A stretch of DNA of 64,000 nt from an uncultured Pirellulaceae bacterium. GTDB lineage: Bacteria > Planctomycetota > Planctomycetia > Pirellulales > Pirellulaceae. The position numbers and the translations under genes were made by a program. Below the pieces are notes generated by a model, which saw only the letters and a program-made list of their open reading frames with translations, had not been told where the DNA came from and did not search any database. This document shows positions 27,677 through 36,769 of this stretch, piece after piece. Where the stretch lies: contig CALKCK010000015.1 of the NCBI GenBank assembly GCA_938083195.1, positions 62,001-126,000 of the forward strand, given 5' to 3'. The first letter of the stretch is position 1. Each line of letters begins with the position of its first letter.

Positions 27677-29191
27677 ATGGACACCCAGCCAATCACAATC
27701 GAAACCGTAATCAGATTTGCCAAACAGCGGCGCGTCCGGGCCCTGCTTGTTGGCATTACGATGCTTGCTGTTTTGGCGGCCTTTCAGGTAAAACAAAAAA
27801 ACAGTGAGGCACGTTTATCCGAACTTTACCCCAACGCTAAATTGAGCGAAGGGGAATTGTATCGACTTGAATTCGCGTTGATCCGAGAAGGTCTTGAGGA
27901 GTTCGAAACAAATACCGAGGGCAAACTGCTGGTTCCAACCAACAAGCGACTTGAGTACATCAAGGCGATTGCAAGACAAAACGAAGAACCCGTCGATTAC
28001 CGAAAACCAGAGGATAACGGAGATGTTGCACCCAACATCTTCCTCCCAAAGTCGGCCCGCGATGCAATGACGCTCGCAACCAAAAAGAAAAAAATTGAAA
28101 AAACCATCTTAAGATTGCCATATATCGTCGAGGCAAGCTTTGAAATGGACAAACCAATCGGATTTTCTACCTTTCAAAAGCAACAGAACCGAGCCTCCAT
28201 TTCACTTGCCACCAAAGACAACCTTCCACTGACGAGCCAACGCGTTAAGGCAATCAAGGCGATCATCCAAGTATCAGCGGGAATCGATTTAAAAGACATT
28301 GTCATGATTGATCTCAGAACGGGGCTAATTCACGACGAGCCACAATCGCCATTTAATGACAATCCAACATCCATCGCCTCCGATATTTCCGAGACACAAC
28401 GTGATTGTGAAACTCGAATCAATGAGGCGCTTGCCATGTATCCCCAAATGAAAGCAACCGTAGCCGTCACGATTGAACAAGCAATTTCCAATGCTGGTTC
28501 AAAACGACAAGCGGAAAAAGTAAAGCCGCAGGGTTTAAAAAACCGCAATCCCTCATTTCTTCAGGCTGGTGCCAATAGCGCGGTAAAAATCGACTCCGCC
28601 GCCTGGTCCAAGTCAACGACCGAGGTCAAAGAGGATTTCACAAATACGATATTGAACAAGGTCGTTTCCATCACCATTGATGTTCCAGAAAAACTAGTAA
28701 GCGACCGAACCGAACCTCTGCACACTCATTGGGCTCCAAGTGATCAACCAGCTCGTGACTTAGATCAAAAAGAATTTGACACTCAATTCAGTAAACTCAA
28801 GTCTGAAATATCCAAAAAGGTTGAATCAACTCTCTCGTCCACACCAAATCTTAAATGCCAAGATTCGATTGCGTTTAATTTAATTCCAGGAACCACAATT
28901 TCTCCAGAGCCTTGGGAGGTGCGAATTAAAAATATCGCCGCCGAAAACTGGCCATCGGGAATCGTCTTACTTGTCGGTCTGGTTCTTTTGGTTTCGATTT
29001 CTCGAGGTTCGGATCCGCATCCCCATGCCACGAACGATCAATACTCAGGTAACAACCGGCATTCCAGCACGGTTCCCGTGAGCGATTCAGAATCTTCATC
29101 CGACTCAGAAGCGAGACTGACCCAACTGATTGAAAAAGATCCAGATGCGGCAGCGAGAGTTATCGAGTCGTGGATACGAGACGCCGCTTAA
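27677..29191 (+). CDS. fliF: Flagellar MS-ring protein FliF
   Basis: 504 residues. Forms the MS ring in the inner membrane. N-terminal helix near 19-36 (VRALLVGITMLAVLAAF), a periplasmic ring-building region with the YscJ/FliF pattern (ALIREGLEEF, LPYIVEASFEMD, RASISLATKDNLPLTSQRVKAI..., IVMIDLRTG), then a second transmembrane helix near 436-452 (SGIVLLVGLVLLVSIS). The C-terminal end (ARLTQLIEKDPDAAARVIESWIRD) is the motif that binds FliG, supporting a true flagellar rather than virulence-type secretion role. Divergent from proteobacterial FliF but of similar size (usually 520-560). First recognisable flagellar gene in the cluster. Confidence 0.88.
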   Translation: MDTQPITIETVIRFAKQRRVRALLVGITMLAVLAAFQVKQKNSEARLSELYPNAKLSEGELYRLEFALIREGLEEFETNTEGKLLVPTNKRLEYIKAIARQNEEPVDYRKPEDNGDVAPNIFLPKSARDAMTLATKKKKIEKTILRLPYIVEASFEMDKPIGFSTFQKQQNRASISLATKDNLPLTSQRVKAIKAIIQVSAGIDLKDIVMIDLRTGLIHDEPQSPFNDNPTSIASDISETQRDCETRINEALAMYPQMKATVAVTIEQAISNAGSKRQAEKVKPQGLKNRNPSFLQAGANSAVKIDSAAWSKSTTEVKEDFTNTILNKVVSITIDVPEKLVSDRTEPLHTHWAPSDQPARDLDQKEFDTQFSKLKSEISKKVESTLSSTPNLKCQDSIAFNLIPGTTISPEPWEVRIKNIAAENWPSGIVLLVGLVLLVSISRGSDPHPHATNDQYSGNNRHSSTVPVSDSESSSDSEARLTQLIEKDPDAAARVIESWIRDAA

Positions 29192-29447
29192 TCGAGAGGC
29201 CCAACCTCGAAACGCATCACTCCGAAACTCATTGGAGCACTCACGAATCGAAGAAAGCTTCCCGAAGTTTGGCAAATGCTAGCGTCAATTGACCTTGCGA
29301 GTAGCGGTAAATTCCGCGAAAAGTCTTGCCCAAGTTGTTCTCCGAGGCTGAAGCAAGTCGAGCAGATCGCTCTTACTTTTTACGTGCGTAGTTAAAATAT
29401 TATTTCACACCGCCCCATTATCGTTATCGTCCTACAAGGCGCCTGAG

Positions 29448-30326
29448 ATGAGACAAATTTTCAATTTCACTAAGACAATTTTGCCTCTCGGTAGATTTGC
29501 TAGGCAATGTAGCCTGATTACCTGTCTCCTGTTCTCATTATCCATTTGGTTACTACCTGCCAATTGCATCTTCGCTCAAAGCAGCTTTCAAGATGGAGTG
29601 GTCAAGATTCCTGCAGAGGTAAATAAACCTGACATCACCTTCCCTGATTTTGCTGAAGATTGGGACACCGATGCCCCCATTGGAAAGAAAACAAATCATA
29701 CAGTGCCCACACTGCCGGCAAACCCCGTTCGGGACTCCTTGCAACCACCCACTGAAGATCCAAATTTTGGGAATTTTGAAAATTCGCCTGCAACTAAACT
29801 GGCCAGTTTTGGAAGCGCACTCTCGGGGGCGGAATCCTGGATCGAAAAATTAAAAACATTCGCTGCCTCTTCTGACATCGGGAGGATGTTAGGCAGTCTC
29901 GCCCTAGTGCTCGGTCTTTACTTCGGATTCGTTTGGATCATGCGAAAACTGAGTCCATCTGGCAATCAAAATGTACCACGAGAAGTCCTTGAGCTCATGG
30001 GCCAAATTCCCTTTGGGCCAAAGCGGAATTTACAGCTTATTCGGTTAGGCAGCAAACTCTTGTTAATTATCAACAGTGCAGAGGGCTCACAGGCAATTGG
30101 AGAAATCACAGATCCCAATGAAGTTGAGTACTTGGTGTCGTTATGCAGTGGTCGCAGGCATCCGTTCCAACCAAAAATGAGATCCGCTCCCACGACCGCT
30201 GCCGCTCCTCCAACACCTCAAGCTCCACCGACACAATCGCAGGCACAACAACAAAACAACCTGGCCAACATCCTCCGAACCCTTGACTTATCTACCAACT
30301 CAAACAACTCGGTATTCGAAGCCTAA
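29448..30326 (+). CDS. fliO: Flagellar export-apparatus assembly protein FliO
   Basis: 292 residues. Signal-like N-terminal helix (about 20-44), a periplasmic linker of about 85 residues, a transmembrane helix (LGSLALVLGLYFGFVWIM, near 146-164), then a cytoplasmic FliO domain (VLELMGQIPFGPKRNLQLIRLGSKLLLI) and a Pro/Gln-rich tail. FliO helps FliP assemble into the export gate. It is longer than enterobacterial FliO (about 120 residues). It lies 256 bases after fliF and 28 bases before fliP. ATG 29448 is the start. Confidence 0.85.
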   Translation: MRQIFNFTKTILPLGRFARQCSLITCLLFSLSIWLLPANCIFAQSSFQDGVVKIPAEVNKPDITFPDFAEDWDTDAPIGKKTNHTVPTLPANPVRDSLQPPTEDPNFGNFENSPATKLASFGSALSGAESWIEKLKTFAASSDIGRMLGSLALVLGLYFGFVWIMRKLSPSGNQNVPREVLELMGQIPFGPKRNLQLIRLGSKLLLIINSAEGSQAIGEITDPNEVEYLVSLCSGRRHPFQPKMRSAPTTAAAPPTPQAPPTQSQAQQQNNLANILRTLDLSTNSNNSVFEA

Positions 30327-30354
30327 ACCGTAATCCATTTTTTAGTTTCAGACA

Positions 30355-31404
30355 TTGCATACACTTAATTCCAACACGATTTCAGGTACTGTTTTATTAC
30401 GGCATTGCGCACTGGCTCTGTTTAGCGTCGGGATGCTGATTAGCAACCGATCCGCTTTAGCGCAATTGCCAATCATAGAATCGCCTCCGCAATCTAATCT
30501 GGACTCCCCCACTCCTAACACTGATTCAGTCGGCGCAGATTCGCTTACCAACCTTGAATCGCAATCGTTAACTGCCTCCAATCCACTGCCCAGTGAAGTA
30601 AGAAATCAACTTGGCCTGGCAGACACAGAATCCGCCAACACGTCCCCAGAAATCCCTGTTACTAATACGGCACCTTCAGCCACTCAACCTTCGCTCACAT
30701 CATTTTTATCTTCACCGACTGACCAACTAACCTCCCCCGAGGGCCTGACTTCATCAATCAAAGTCGCCTTGATTCTAGCCACCTTGAGTCTAGCACCTGC
30801 GATTGTCTTGATGACAACTTGTTATGTAAGAGTGATTGTGGTTCTGACTTTGCTCAAACAGGCATTTGGAGCACAACAACTTCCCCCAACACAAGTCTTA
30901 ACCGCGCTCTCTCTGTTCGTGACGCTATTGATCATGACACCGGTATGGACGGAAGTAAAACAAGAAGCAATCGATCCTTATACCCAAGCTGAGAATGGAA
31001 TTAGCTGGGAAGAAGCATGGACTCGTGGTATTGCTCCGGTAAAAACTTTCATGGCCAAGCAAATCGAAGCGGCTGGAAATGCAGAATCGATTGCGGTGTT
31101 CTATAAATACGTCCCCGAATATTCGGAGGCAGCCCCCACCAGCGCACAAGATGTTCCCATCAATGTATTGTTACCCGCTTTTATGGTGAGCGAACTCAAA
31201 GTCGCGTTCTTACTTGGATTCCAAATCTTTCTTCCCTTTTTAGTTCTCGACTTAGTTGTATCCTCTGTCACAGTCTCAACCGGAATGTTGATGCTGCCTC
31301 CCACCATGGTTAGCTTTCCTCTGAAATTGATATTGTTCGTCTTGGTTGATGGCTGGAATTTGGTAGTTGGGATGCTACTCCAGAGCTTCATTCCAATAAC
31401 CTGA
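30355..31404 (+). CDS. fliP: Flagellar export-gate protein FliP
   Basis: 349 residues. Core subunit of the FliPQR export gate. N-terminal signal peptide (LFSVGMLISNRSALA), a low-complexity periplasmic stretch of about 95 residues rich in Ser/Thr/Pro, then the conserved FliP domain: SLAPAIVLMTTCYVRVIVVLTLLKQAFG, PTQVLTALSLFVTLLIMTPVW, NVLLPAFMVSELKVAFLLGFQIFLPFLVLDLVV and the ending LPLKL-like FPLKLILFVLVDGWNLVVG. The classical protein is about 245 residues, so the N-terminal spacer is extra. The start is uncertain: TTG 30355 is the first candidate and gives a complete signal peptide, and no ATG precedes it in frame. Confidence 0.92.
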   Translation: MHTLNSNTISGTVLLRHCALALFSVGMLISNRSALAQLPIIESPPQSNLDSPTPNTDSVGADSLTNLESQSLTASNPLPSEVRNQLGLADTESANTSPEIPVTNTAPSATQPSLTSFLSSPTDQLTSPEGLTSSIKVALILATLSLAPAIVLMTTCYVRVIVVLTLLKQAFGAQQLPPTQVLTALSLFVTLLIMTPVWTEVKQEAIDPYTQAENGISWEEAWTRGIAPVKTFMAKQIEAAGNAESIAVFYKYVPEYSEAAPTSAQDVPINVLLPAFMVSELKVAFLLGFQIFLPFLVLDLVVSSVTVSTGMLMLPPTMVSFPLKLILFVLVDGWNLVVGMLLQSFIPIT

Positions 31405-31419
31405 CCGGCGGTTGCCAAG

Positions 31420-31449
31420 AAATCGCTGGCTAACAAATCGCTGGCTCAC
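31420..31449. repeat. 15-base tandem duplication between fliP and fliQ
   Basis: AAATCGCTGGCTAAC (31420-31434) is followed at once by AAATCGCTGGCTCAC (31435-31449), one mismatch. Confidence 0.75.
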
Positions 31450-31492
31450 AAAACGCTAAACTTTTAATTACCCGATCTCGCTGGATCACCCG

Positions 31493-32023
31493 ATGAACCC
31501 CGAAGATGCAATCGACTTCAGTCGCGAAGCCATGAAAACGTGCATGCTAGTTGGAGGTCCAATCCTTGTAACAAGCCTACTCGTCGGCTTGATTATTGGC
31601 ATCATACAAACGATGACTCAGGTTCAGGATCAAACTGTGTCGTTCGTTCCCAAAATTCTCGTCCTCGTTGCCTTAATCGGAATCTGTCTTCCTTGGCTCA
31701 CTGAACGCATGACGGATTTCGCTCGGCTTTCATTTGAAAAACCAATGACACACTGGTCGAATACGCCACCGCCCTCGCTTTTTGCCACTGATGCGACACT
31801 AGAAACAGACTCGGATTCCAACCAAACAGCCAATAGCGTTTCAATCTCAGGCCAAGACAATTCGATCTTTTCTCTGATCGGTCAATTTCAAAAAATCGAA
31901 CAATCGACAAAGCAGAAGAAGGGTGGCGACTCTCTCGAGAGCGCTCCGGCAGCCTCTAACAACCCCTTCTCGCTTCCTCATTATCGCGTCTCCAAGGTAC
32001 CCCGGACCGAAAAAGGCGGGTAA
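31493..32023 (+). CDS. fliQ: Flagellar export-gate protein FliQ with a long C-terminal extension
   Basis: 176 residues. The first about 85 are a normal FliQ: two transmembrane helices (GGPILVTSLLVGLIIGIIQ and VPKILVLVALIGICLPWL) joined by TMTQVQDQTVSF, the family hallmark. FliQ normally ends there, at about 89 residues. This one carries about 90 more, hydrophilic and rich in Ser/Asp/Asn/Gln, with no recognised domain. The stop is 2 bases before fliR, so translation is coupled. A 15-base tandem duplication lies in the short gap upstream (31420-31449). Confidence 0.92.
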   Translation: MNPEDAIDFSREAMKTCMLVGGPILVTSLLVGLIIGIIQTMTQVQDQTVSFVPKILVLVALIGICLPWLTERMTDFARLSFEKPMTHWSNTPPPSLFATDATLETDSDSNQTANSVSISGQDNSIFSLIGQFQKIEQSTKQKKGGDSLESAPAASNNPFSLPHYRVSKVPRTEKGG

Positions 32024-32025
32024 CT

Positions 32026-32802
32026 ATGGATTCGGCATTGATCTTCTTCCTTGCGTTTTCTCGGGTAACATCGTTGGTGCTGACCGCTCCAATATTTGGC
32101 AGTCGATCCGTACCTTTAAAAATCCGAATCGGAATTGCAGTGCTCTTAAGCCTGACTGCATTTCCTTTGATAACGCCCCCCAACTTCGAACCTACAAACC
32201 TTGAAAGTCTTTTTTCTGCAATCTTTAGTGAAGTTGTCATTGGATCACTTTTAGGATTGGGAGTCATGATTATGTTTTCAGCCGCACAATTTGCTGGAAC
32301 CGTAATTGGCCAAATGGCAGGCATACAGATTTCTAACACCCTTGACCCGCAAACCGGCGAAAACTCCTCTACCATCAGTCAGATGTTTGGCATTCTCTCG
32401 TTGGCTGCATTTGCTTTGGCTGGCGGGCCTGAATTAGTGGTTTCCGCTCTTCTCGATACATTTATCTATTTGCCGATTGGGACTGAATTAGCCCCCAATC
32501 GAGCAAGCGAAATTTTAGTCACCCTCTTGCAACAGAGCTTCATTCTGACACTTCGCGGGGTCGCGCCCGCGGTTGCCGCAATGCTAATTGCCACCATCGT
32601 GATTGGGTTCGTCAGCCGAACTTATCCGCAAATGAATCTTCTGGGCATGGGCCTCAGTTCGAATCTAATCGTGATGTTTCTCGCGGTGTTTTTGACTTTA
32701 GGAGGAAGCGTTTGGTTGTTCGTAGACGATTTGGATCACTTCGTTTCGATGATCACAGATTCCATGCGATCTTCGATCAAAGAGGTGGCGAAAAATGAGT
32801 GA
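32026..32802 (+). CDS. fliR: Flagellar export-gate protein FliR
   Basis: 258 residues, six or so transmembrane helices, the family length. Conserved features include LIFFLAFSRVTSLVLTAPIFGSRSVP near the N-terminus, EVVIGSLLGLGVMIMFSAAQFAGTVIGQMAGIQI and the FVSRTYPQMNLLGMGL segment. Together with FliP and FliQ it forms the export gate for axial flagellar proteins. It overlaps flhB by 8 bases, the usual fliR-flhB coupling. Confidence 0.94.
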   Translation: MDSALIFFLAFSRVTSLVLTAPIFGSRSVPLKIRIGIAVLLSLTAFPLITPPNFEPTNLESLFSAIFSEVVIGSLLGLGVMIMFSAAQFAGTVIGQMAGIQISNTLDPQTGENSSTISQMFGILSLAAFALAGGPELVVSALLDTFIYLPIGTELAPNRASEILVTLLQQSFILTLRGVAPAVAAMLIATIVIGFVSRTYPQMNLLGMGLSSNLIVMFLAVFLTLGGSVWLFVDDLDHFVSMITDSMRSSIKEVAKNE

Positions 32803-33547
32803 GTCAATGGAAGATCGCATTCACGTAGCGACACCAAGCCGACGCCAACAAGCAAGACAAGACGGCGATGTCGTTAAGAGTCATGAACTGGCGGCCGCTG
32901 TGCAGATGCTTGGTGCGATTGCAGCCACCTATTATTTACTTGGCAATGTAAGTCAATGGATTCGTACTTGGACCACTGAAACTTGGACATCAGCGCCTGA
33001 AAACCTCAACCTGTCCAGTCAAGATTTCACCGAACAGATTCAAATGACAATCGTTGGCGCACTTACTCACCTTGCGCCTTTGATGGGACTATTAGTTGTC
33101 GTCGGAGTGATTTCTCACTGGCTTCAATCGGGGCCACTCTTTCTACCAAAACGAGTTTCCCTTGACCCAACGCGACTGGCTTCTGGTACGTGGAAGAATA
33201 TTTTTTCAATCAGTGGCCTCTTCACGATCATTACCGGAGTCCCCAAAACAATACTCGCAGGTATCGCGGCCGGGACGAGCATTTGGATTCAACAAGATAG
33301 TTTCTTTCAGTTGGCAAATTACCCGATCGACTTAATGGCCTCCAAAATGCTCGGTCTGGTGCTTAGTGTCTCGTTGCACGTCGCCATCACACTTTTGTTT
33401 GCATCTACTTTTGATTTCTTGATGAAATTTGTAAATCATGAGAATCGCCTCAAAATGACCGACCAACAACTACGGGACGAAATGAGAATGCAAAATGGCG
33501 ACCCCCAGATTCACCGACGTCGCCAAGAATTGAGCCGATTAAGATAG
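32795..33547 (+). CDS. flhB: FlhB truncated: no autocleavage domain
   Basis: 250 residues; typical FlhB has about 350-380. The membrane part is complete: N-terminal RIHVATPSRRQQARQDGDVVKSHEL, four transmembrane helices, SGPLFLPKRVSLDPTRL, and the cytoplasmic linker LKMTDQQLRDEMRMQNGDPQIHRRRQELSR. The protein then stops just before the point where the cytoplasmic domain with the self-cleaving Asn-Pro-Thr-His loop should begin. None of the three forward frames between 33540 and 33600 encodes NPTH, and a convergent sulfotransferase gene ends at 33600, leaving no room. The substrate-specificity switch of the export apparatus must be absent, altered or supplied by a separate protein. Confidence 0.9.
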   Translation: MSESMEDRIHVATPSRRQQARQDGDVVKSHELAAAVQMLGAIAATYYLLGNVSQWIRTWTTETWTSAPENLNLSSQDFTEQIQMTIVGALTHLAPLMGLLVVVGVISHWLQSGPLFLPKRVSLDPTRLASGTWKNIFSISGLFTIITGVPKTILAGIAAGTSIWIQQDSFFQLANYPIDLMASKMLGLVLSVSLHVAITLLFASTFDFLMKFVNHENRLKMTDQQLRDEMRMQNGDPQIHRRRQELSRLR

Positions 33548-33599
33548 GCCTGCAATGGTTCACCTATCTAACTGAGACAACGGCCGCTCAGGCCATGCT

Positions 33600-34748
33600 T
33601 CACACAGACTGATTTGAATAACCAAACACATCCATGTAGCGATGCCAATTGTTATCAATTTCAAGTTCAAGTGAAGGCTCAAGAGTAAATGGATTCTTTT
33701 GATGGTTCTTTTTACGCTCAAAGTACTCAACGAGCGCTGGTTCTAATTCCTCAAATCCATCGATTTCCAGTTGTTCGTAAACTCGCTGCATTTCGACAAT
33801 TGGGCTGGCTGTGAGATTTTCAAAGTTGACTTCAACCAATTGATTTTTTGGAAGTCGTTCACGTTGATTAAAGTACGCCGAATACATCAGATCCTTACAC
33901 TCGAAAATATAATTTTTCAGCCAGGTATCATCGTACTTTGGAATCTGAAATCCCTGGAGCGAATCCAACAACTTCCACAGTCTCATCGTCGAAGGCACCA
34001 GTTTGTGCGGGTGCCGCGCCATGTGCACAAACTTCGCCCCTGGAAACCATTCGGCCAACTGCTCCAAACGTCCGGTGTGGGGTGGCGACTTAAGCACCAG
34101 TTGCGAATCATATCGAACGGTTAGAGCCTTCAGAAAGTAATCCATGGCCCCGTGCAATCGCTCCTGCACCTCGTGGTCAGCATCGGATAGTTTGAGATTC
34201 AGATGCTCACGACTCGGTTGATTAGGAAATGCAATTCTGCGGTAAGGCGTTGGGGCGCCATAGGCGCATAACGCAAAATCATCCTCTTGCGGCGAACCGA
34301 CTCCCATCGACATATTGTCCATCGGCCGCTGACGCGGCATCAACAATTTCAAAAATGGATAAAAAAAGAATCGAGAGGCAAGGAAATGATTGGGAATAAA
34401 CGCATCGAAATTTGTCGGAAACGCTAGTCGTGAATCCATTGACATTAATTCATGCATCAACGTCGTGCCTGATCGCCAATGCCCCACAATGAAAATTGGA
34501 GGCTTTTTGAGTTGAGCCGCCTCAATCATACTCCCATGAGTCACATCCTGAACCTGAGCTAGTATCGAATTCATCAATGCACACCCACCACCGAGTGCAA
34601 ACATTGGATACCTTATCGGATGGATTTTAAATCGGTTTTCTTTCATCAACCGAAGATAGTCGCCTAAACGCATCCCGTTCCAAAACCTTGGCGCCCAAGG
34701 TGGATACCAATTCGGTTTCGGTTTCTTTTTTGTAGATACATTTGACAT
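33600..34748 (-). CDS. Sulfotransferase family protein
   Basis: 382 residues, sulfotransferase fold using PAPS as sulfate donor. The 5'-phosphosulfate loop is visible in FIVGHWRSGTTLMHELM (about residues 77-93) and the 3'-phosphate region in FVHMARHPHKLVPSTMRLW. Belongs to the group close to Sulfotransfer_3. The acceptor is unknown; planctomycetes typically encode several such enzymes. No signal peptide. It converges on flhB, with 52 bases between the stops. ATG 34748 is the start. Confidence 0.88.
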   Translation of the reverse strand: MSNVSTKKKPKPNWYPPWAPRFWNGMRLGDYLRLMKENRFKIHPIRYPMFALGGGCALMNSILAQVQDVTHGSMIEAAQLKKPPIFIVGHWRSGTTLMHELMSMDSRLAFPTNFDAFIPNHFLASRFFFYPFLKLLMPRQRPMDNMSMGVGSPQEDDFALCAYGAPTPYRRIAFPNQPSREHLNLKLSDADHEVQERLHGAMDYFLKALTVRYDSQLVLKSPPHTGRLEQLAEWFPGAKFVHMARHPHKLVPSTMRLWKLLDSLQGFQIPKYDDTWLKNYIFECKDLMYSAYFNQRERLPKNQLVEVNFENLTASPIVEMQRVYEQLEIDGFEELEPALVEYFERKKNHQKNPFTLEPSLELEIDNNWHRYMDVFGYSNQSV

Positions 34749-34848
34749 GGCAGTGCCGTGCTTAACCCTTTACCAAACTCTCATCACAACCCACTCGACA
34801 GCTCAGAAAAGCAAAACCGACGTAAGCAAACCTCTCTTTATTCCACCA

Positions 34849-36735
34849 TCAAGCTGCTTTTCCCAACTCGTCTTCGACCTCATTGATTGGCGTAATCTTA
34901 CCCTTAGGTGTCGTAAGATCAAACAGCCCGAAAATTTCATTGCGAGATAGACCTCGCCGCGCAGGTGCATCACCGTCCGACAATATCTCTCGGAACAGCT
35001 CTCGCTTCTCTTCCAAAATCTGATGGATCCGCTGCTCAATCGTGCCCGCCATGATCATTCTGGTAATCGTCACGCTTCCCGCCGCCCCAATTCGGTGTGC
35101 TCGATTAATCGCTTGATCTTCAATAGCCGGATTCCACCAACGGTCAAATAAAAACACGTAACGGCAAAACTGGAGATTTAAACCAACTGCACCCGCTCCG
35201 TAACTCATCAGAAGAACATTTCGATCTGGGTTTTCTTTGAACTCTTTTAGAATTGGGTCCCGTTGCTTAGAAGGAATCCGACCGTGATATTCTAACGGAC
35301 GATGGACAGTCAATTGCTTTCCGATGACTTCTAGCGAATCCACCCACTGACTAAACACGATTGCTTTCTGTCCACTTGCCGCCACCTCTTCCATGTCCGC
35401 CTTAAGACGCTCAATTTTGCTGCTCATGCCAGTGGCGGGATCAAAATTACAGATCTGCTTCAATCTCAGAACCAATTCGAACACATGCTTAATCGTTAAT
35501 TCATCGCCCATGTCATTGAGCCTTAGGACGCCATCTTTCTCGGCGCCGTCGTAACTAATCTGCTGCTCCGGCGAAAGCTCTAATTCCGCGTCACGCATCA
35601 ATCGCGGCGGCATGTCTTTCATGACCACGTCTTTTGTGCGGCGAAGAATTAAGTCCTTCACTCGCACTCGCATCTCTCGAGCCGTCATCCCACTCGAGAC
35701 CGTCCCCTTGGCCGCGAATTCGCAAATTCCAACGAGATCCTCCACACCGTTTTCAATCGGAGTCCCCGTTAGGGCCCAGCTTCTTTTTCGATTGATTCGA
35801 TGCACAACCTGACTGGTCGCATTCGCCTTATTCTTGATCCGTTGAGCTTCGTCAAGAATAACCAAATCGAATTCATTTTCCGGAGCGGTGACCAATGCCT
35901 CGTCCCGTGTCAAAAGTTCATAATTGGCAAGTTTGACCATCGCCGACTCAGTTTTCCAATGCCAAGCACGCTGATGCTGATTCCCTTTGATGGCTGCAAC
36001 GGTGATCTCAGGTGCCCACGATTCAAATTCTCGCTGCCAATTGGTCACTAGTGGCTTCGGGCAAATGATCAAGACGCTCTTAATGAACCCGGCACGAAGT
36101 AACATCCGAACCGTCGCGATCGTCTGCATTGTTTTGCCAAGCCCCATTTCGTCGGCCAGAATCGCACTGTTGCGAGGGAACAAGAAAGCAATTCCCGCAT
36201 ACTGAAATGGAAACGGTTCAAACGGAAACTCCATCGTCTTACCGTCGAGGAGATTCTCCAATGGAGGCTGCAAAAGATAAAACAAACGATCTTCCAGCTT
36301 GATAACGTCCGCAGGTGCCTTCATGCGGGTTCTCGTGGTCGCTTTATTTTCTTTCGACTTCGAGTTCGACTTACTTTCGTCAACGGTTGAGTCTGCTGGC
36401 TGCTCTGGGGCATAGGGGTCAAACAGATCAGCACCGATAGACGATCGTCTGCCACTCTTGGCTGGCCCAGTCTCCGAAAAAAAATAGCTACTGGTTTTAA
36501 TCCGTCGCCCTTTGAATCGAGCCGAAACGACGGGGGGTCTGTCAGGTGATTCCGCCTTCCAACTGCTTAAAAGATCAGGCAACTGGGTTTCTATGGCCTG
36601 ATTCCACGCAGTCGTATCCACGACGATTGGATGAATCTTAGGCAACCGCGCATCTGGTCGAATAACTTGACCCACAGGACTCTCTAACGGACTCTGGGTT
36701 TCGAGCGATTCGGTTAATTTGAAATATTGATCCAT
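34849..36735 (-). CDS. SNF2-family helicase-like ATPase
   Basis: 628 residues. After an N-terminal part of about 150 residues without recognised domain comes the two-lobed SNF2 motor: PFQYAGIAFL, Walker A in ADEMGLGKTMQTIA, DEAQ box in VILDEAQRIKNK, SAT-like ALTGTPIENGVEDL, then the C-terminal lobe with KAIVFSQWVDSLEV, LLMSYGAGAVGLNLQFC and DRWWNPAIEDQAINRAHRIGA. It remodels or translocates on DNA; the partner is unknown. No restriction or defence genes lie next to it. Followed upstream by a small gene at 36770-37261 on the same strand, 34 bases away. Confidence 0.93.
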   Translation of the reverse strand: MDQYFKLTESLETQSPLESPVGQVIRPDARLPKIHPIVVDTTAWNQAIETQLPDLLSSWKAESPDRPPVVSARFKGRRIKTSSYFFSETGPAKSGRRSSIGADLFDPYAPEQPADSTVDESKSNSKSKENKATTRTRMKAPADVIKLEDRLFYLLQPPLENLLDGKTMEFPFEPFPFQYAGIAFLFPRNSAILADEMGLGKTMQTIATVRMLLRAGFIKSVLIICPKPLVTNWQREFESWAPEITVAAIKGNQHQRAWHWKTESAMVKLANYELLTRDEALVTAPENEFDLVILDEAQRIKNKANATSQVVHRINRKRSWALTGTPIENGVEDLVGICEFAAKGTVSSGMTAREMRVRVKDLILRRTKDVVMKDMPPRLMRDAELELSPEQQISYDGAEKDGVLRLNDMGDELTIKHVFELVLRLKQICNFDPATGMSSKIERLKADMEEVAASGQKAIVFSQWVDSLEVIGKQLTVHRPLEYHGRIPSKQRDPILKEFKENPDRNVLLMSYGAGAVGLNLQFCRYVFLFDRWWNPAIEDQAINRAHRIGAAGSVTITRMIMAGTIEQRIHQILEEKRELFREILSDGDAPARRGLSRNEIFGLFDLTTPKGKITPINEVEDELGKAA

Positions 36736-36769
36736 CGAGACCGATTCTTAAGATTTGAAAGAAACCTCC

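Noticed and set aside
27677..33547. Cluster as a virulence-type (injectisome) secretion system
   Set aside because: FliF keeps the C-terminal FliG-binding motif and FliO is present; no secretin, needle or chaperone genes are seen, so flagellar assignment is preferred.
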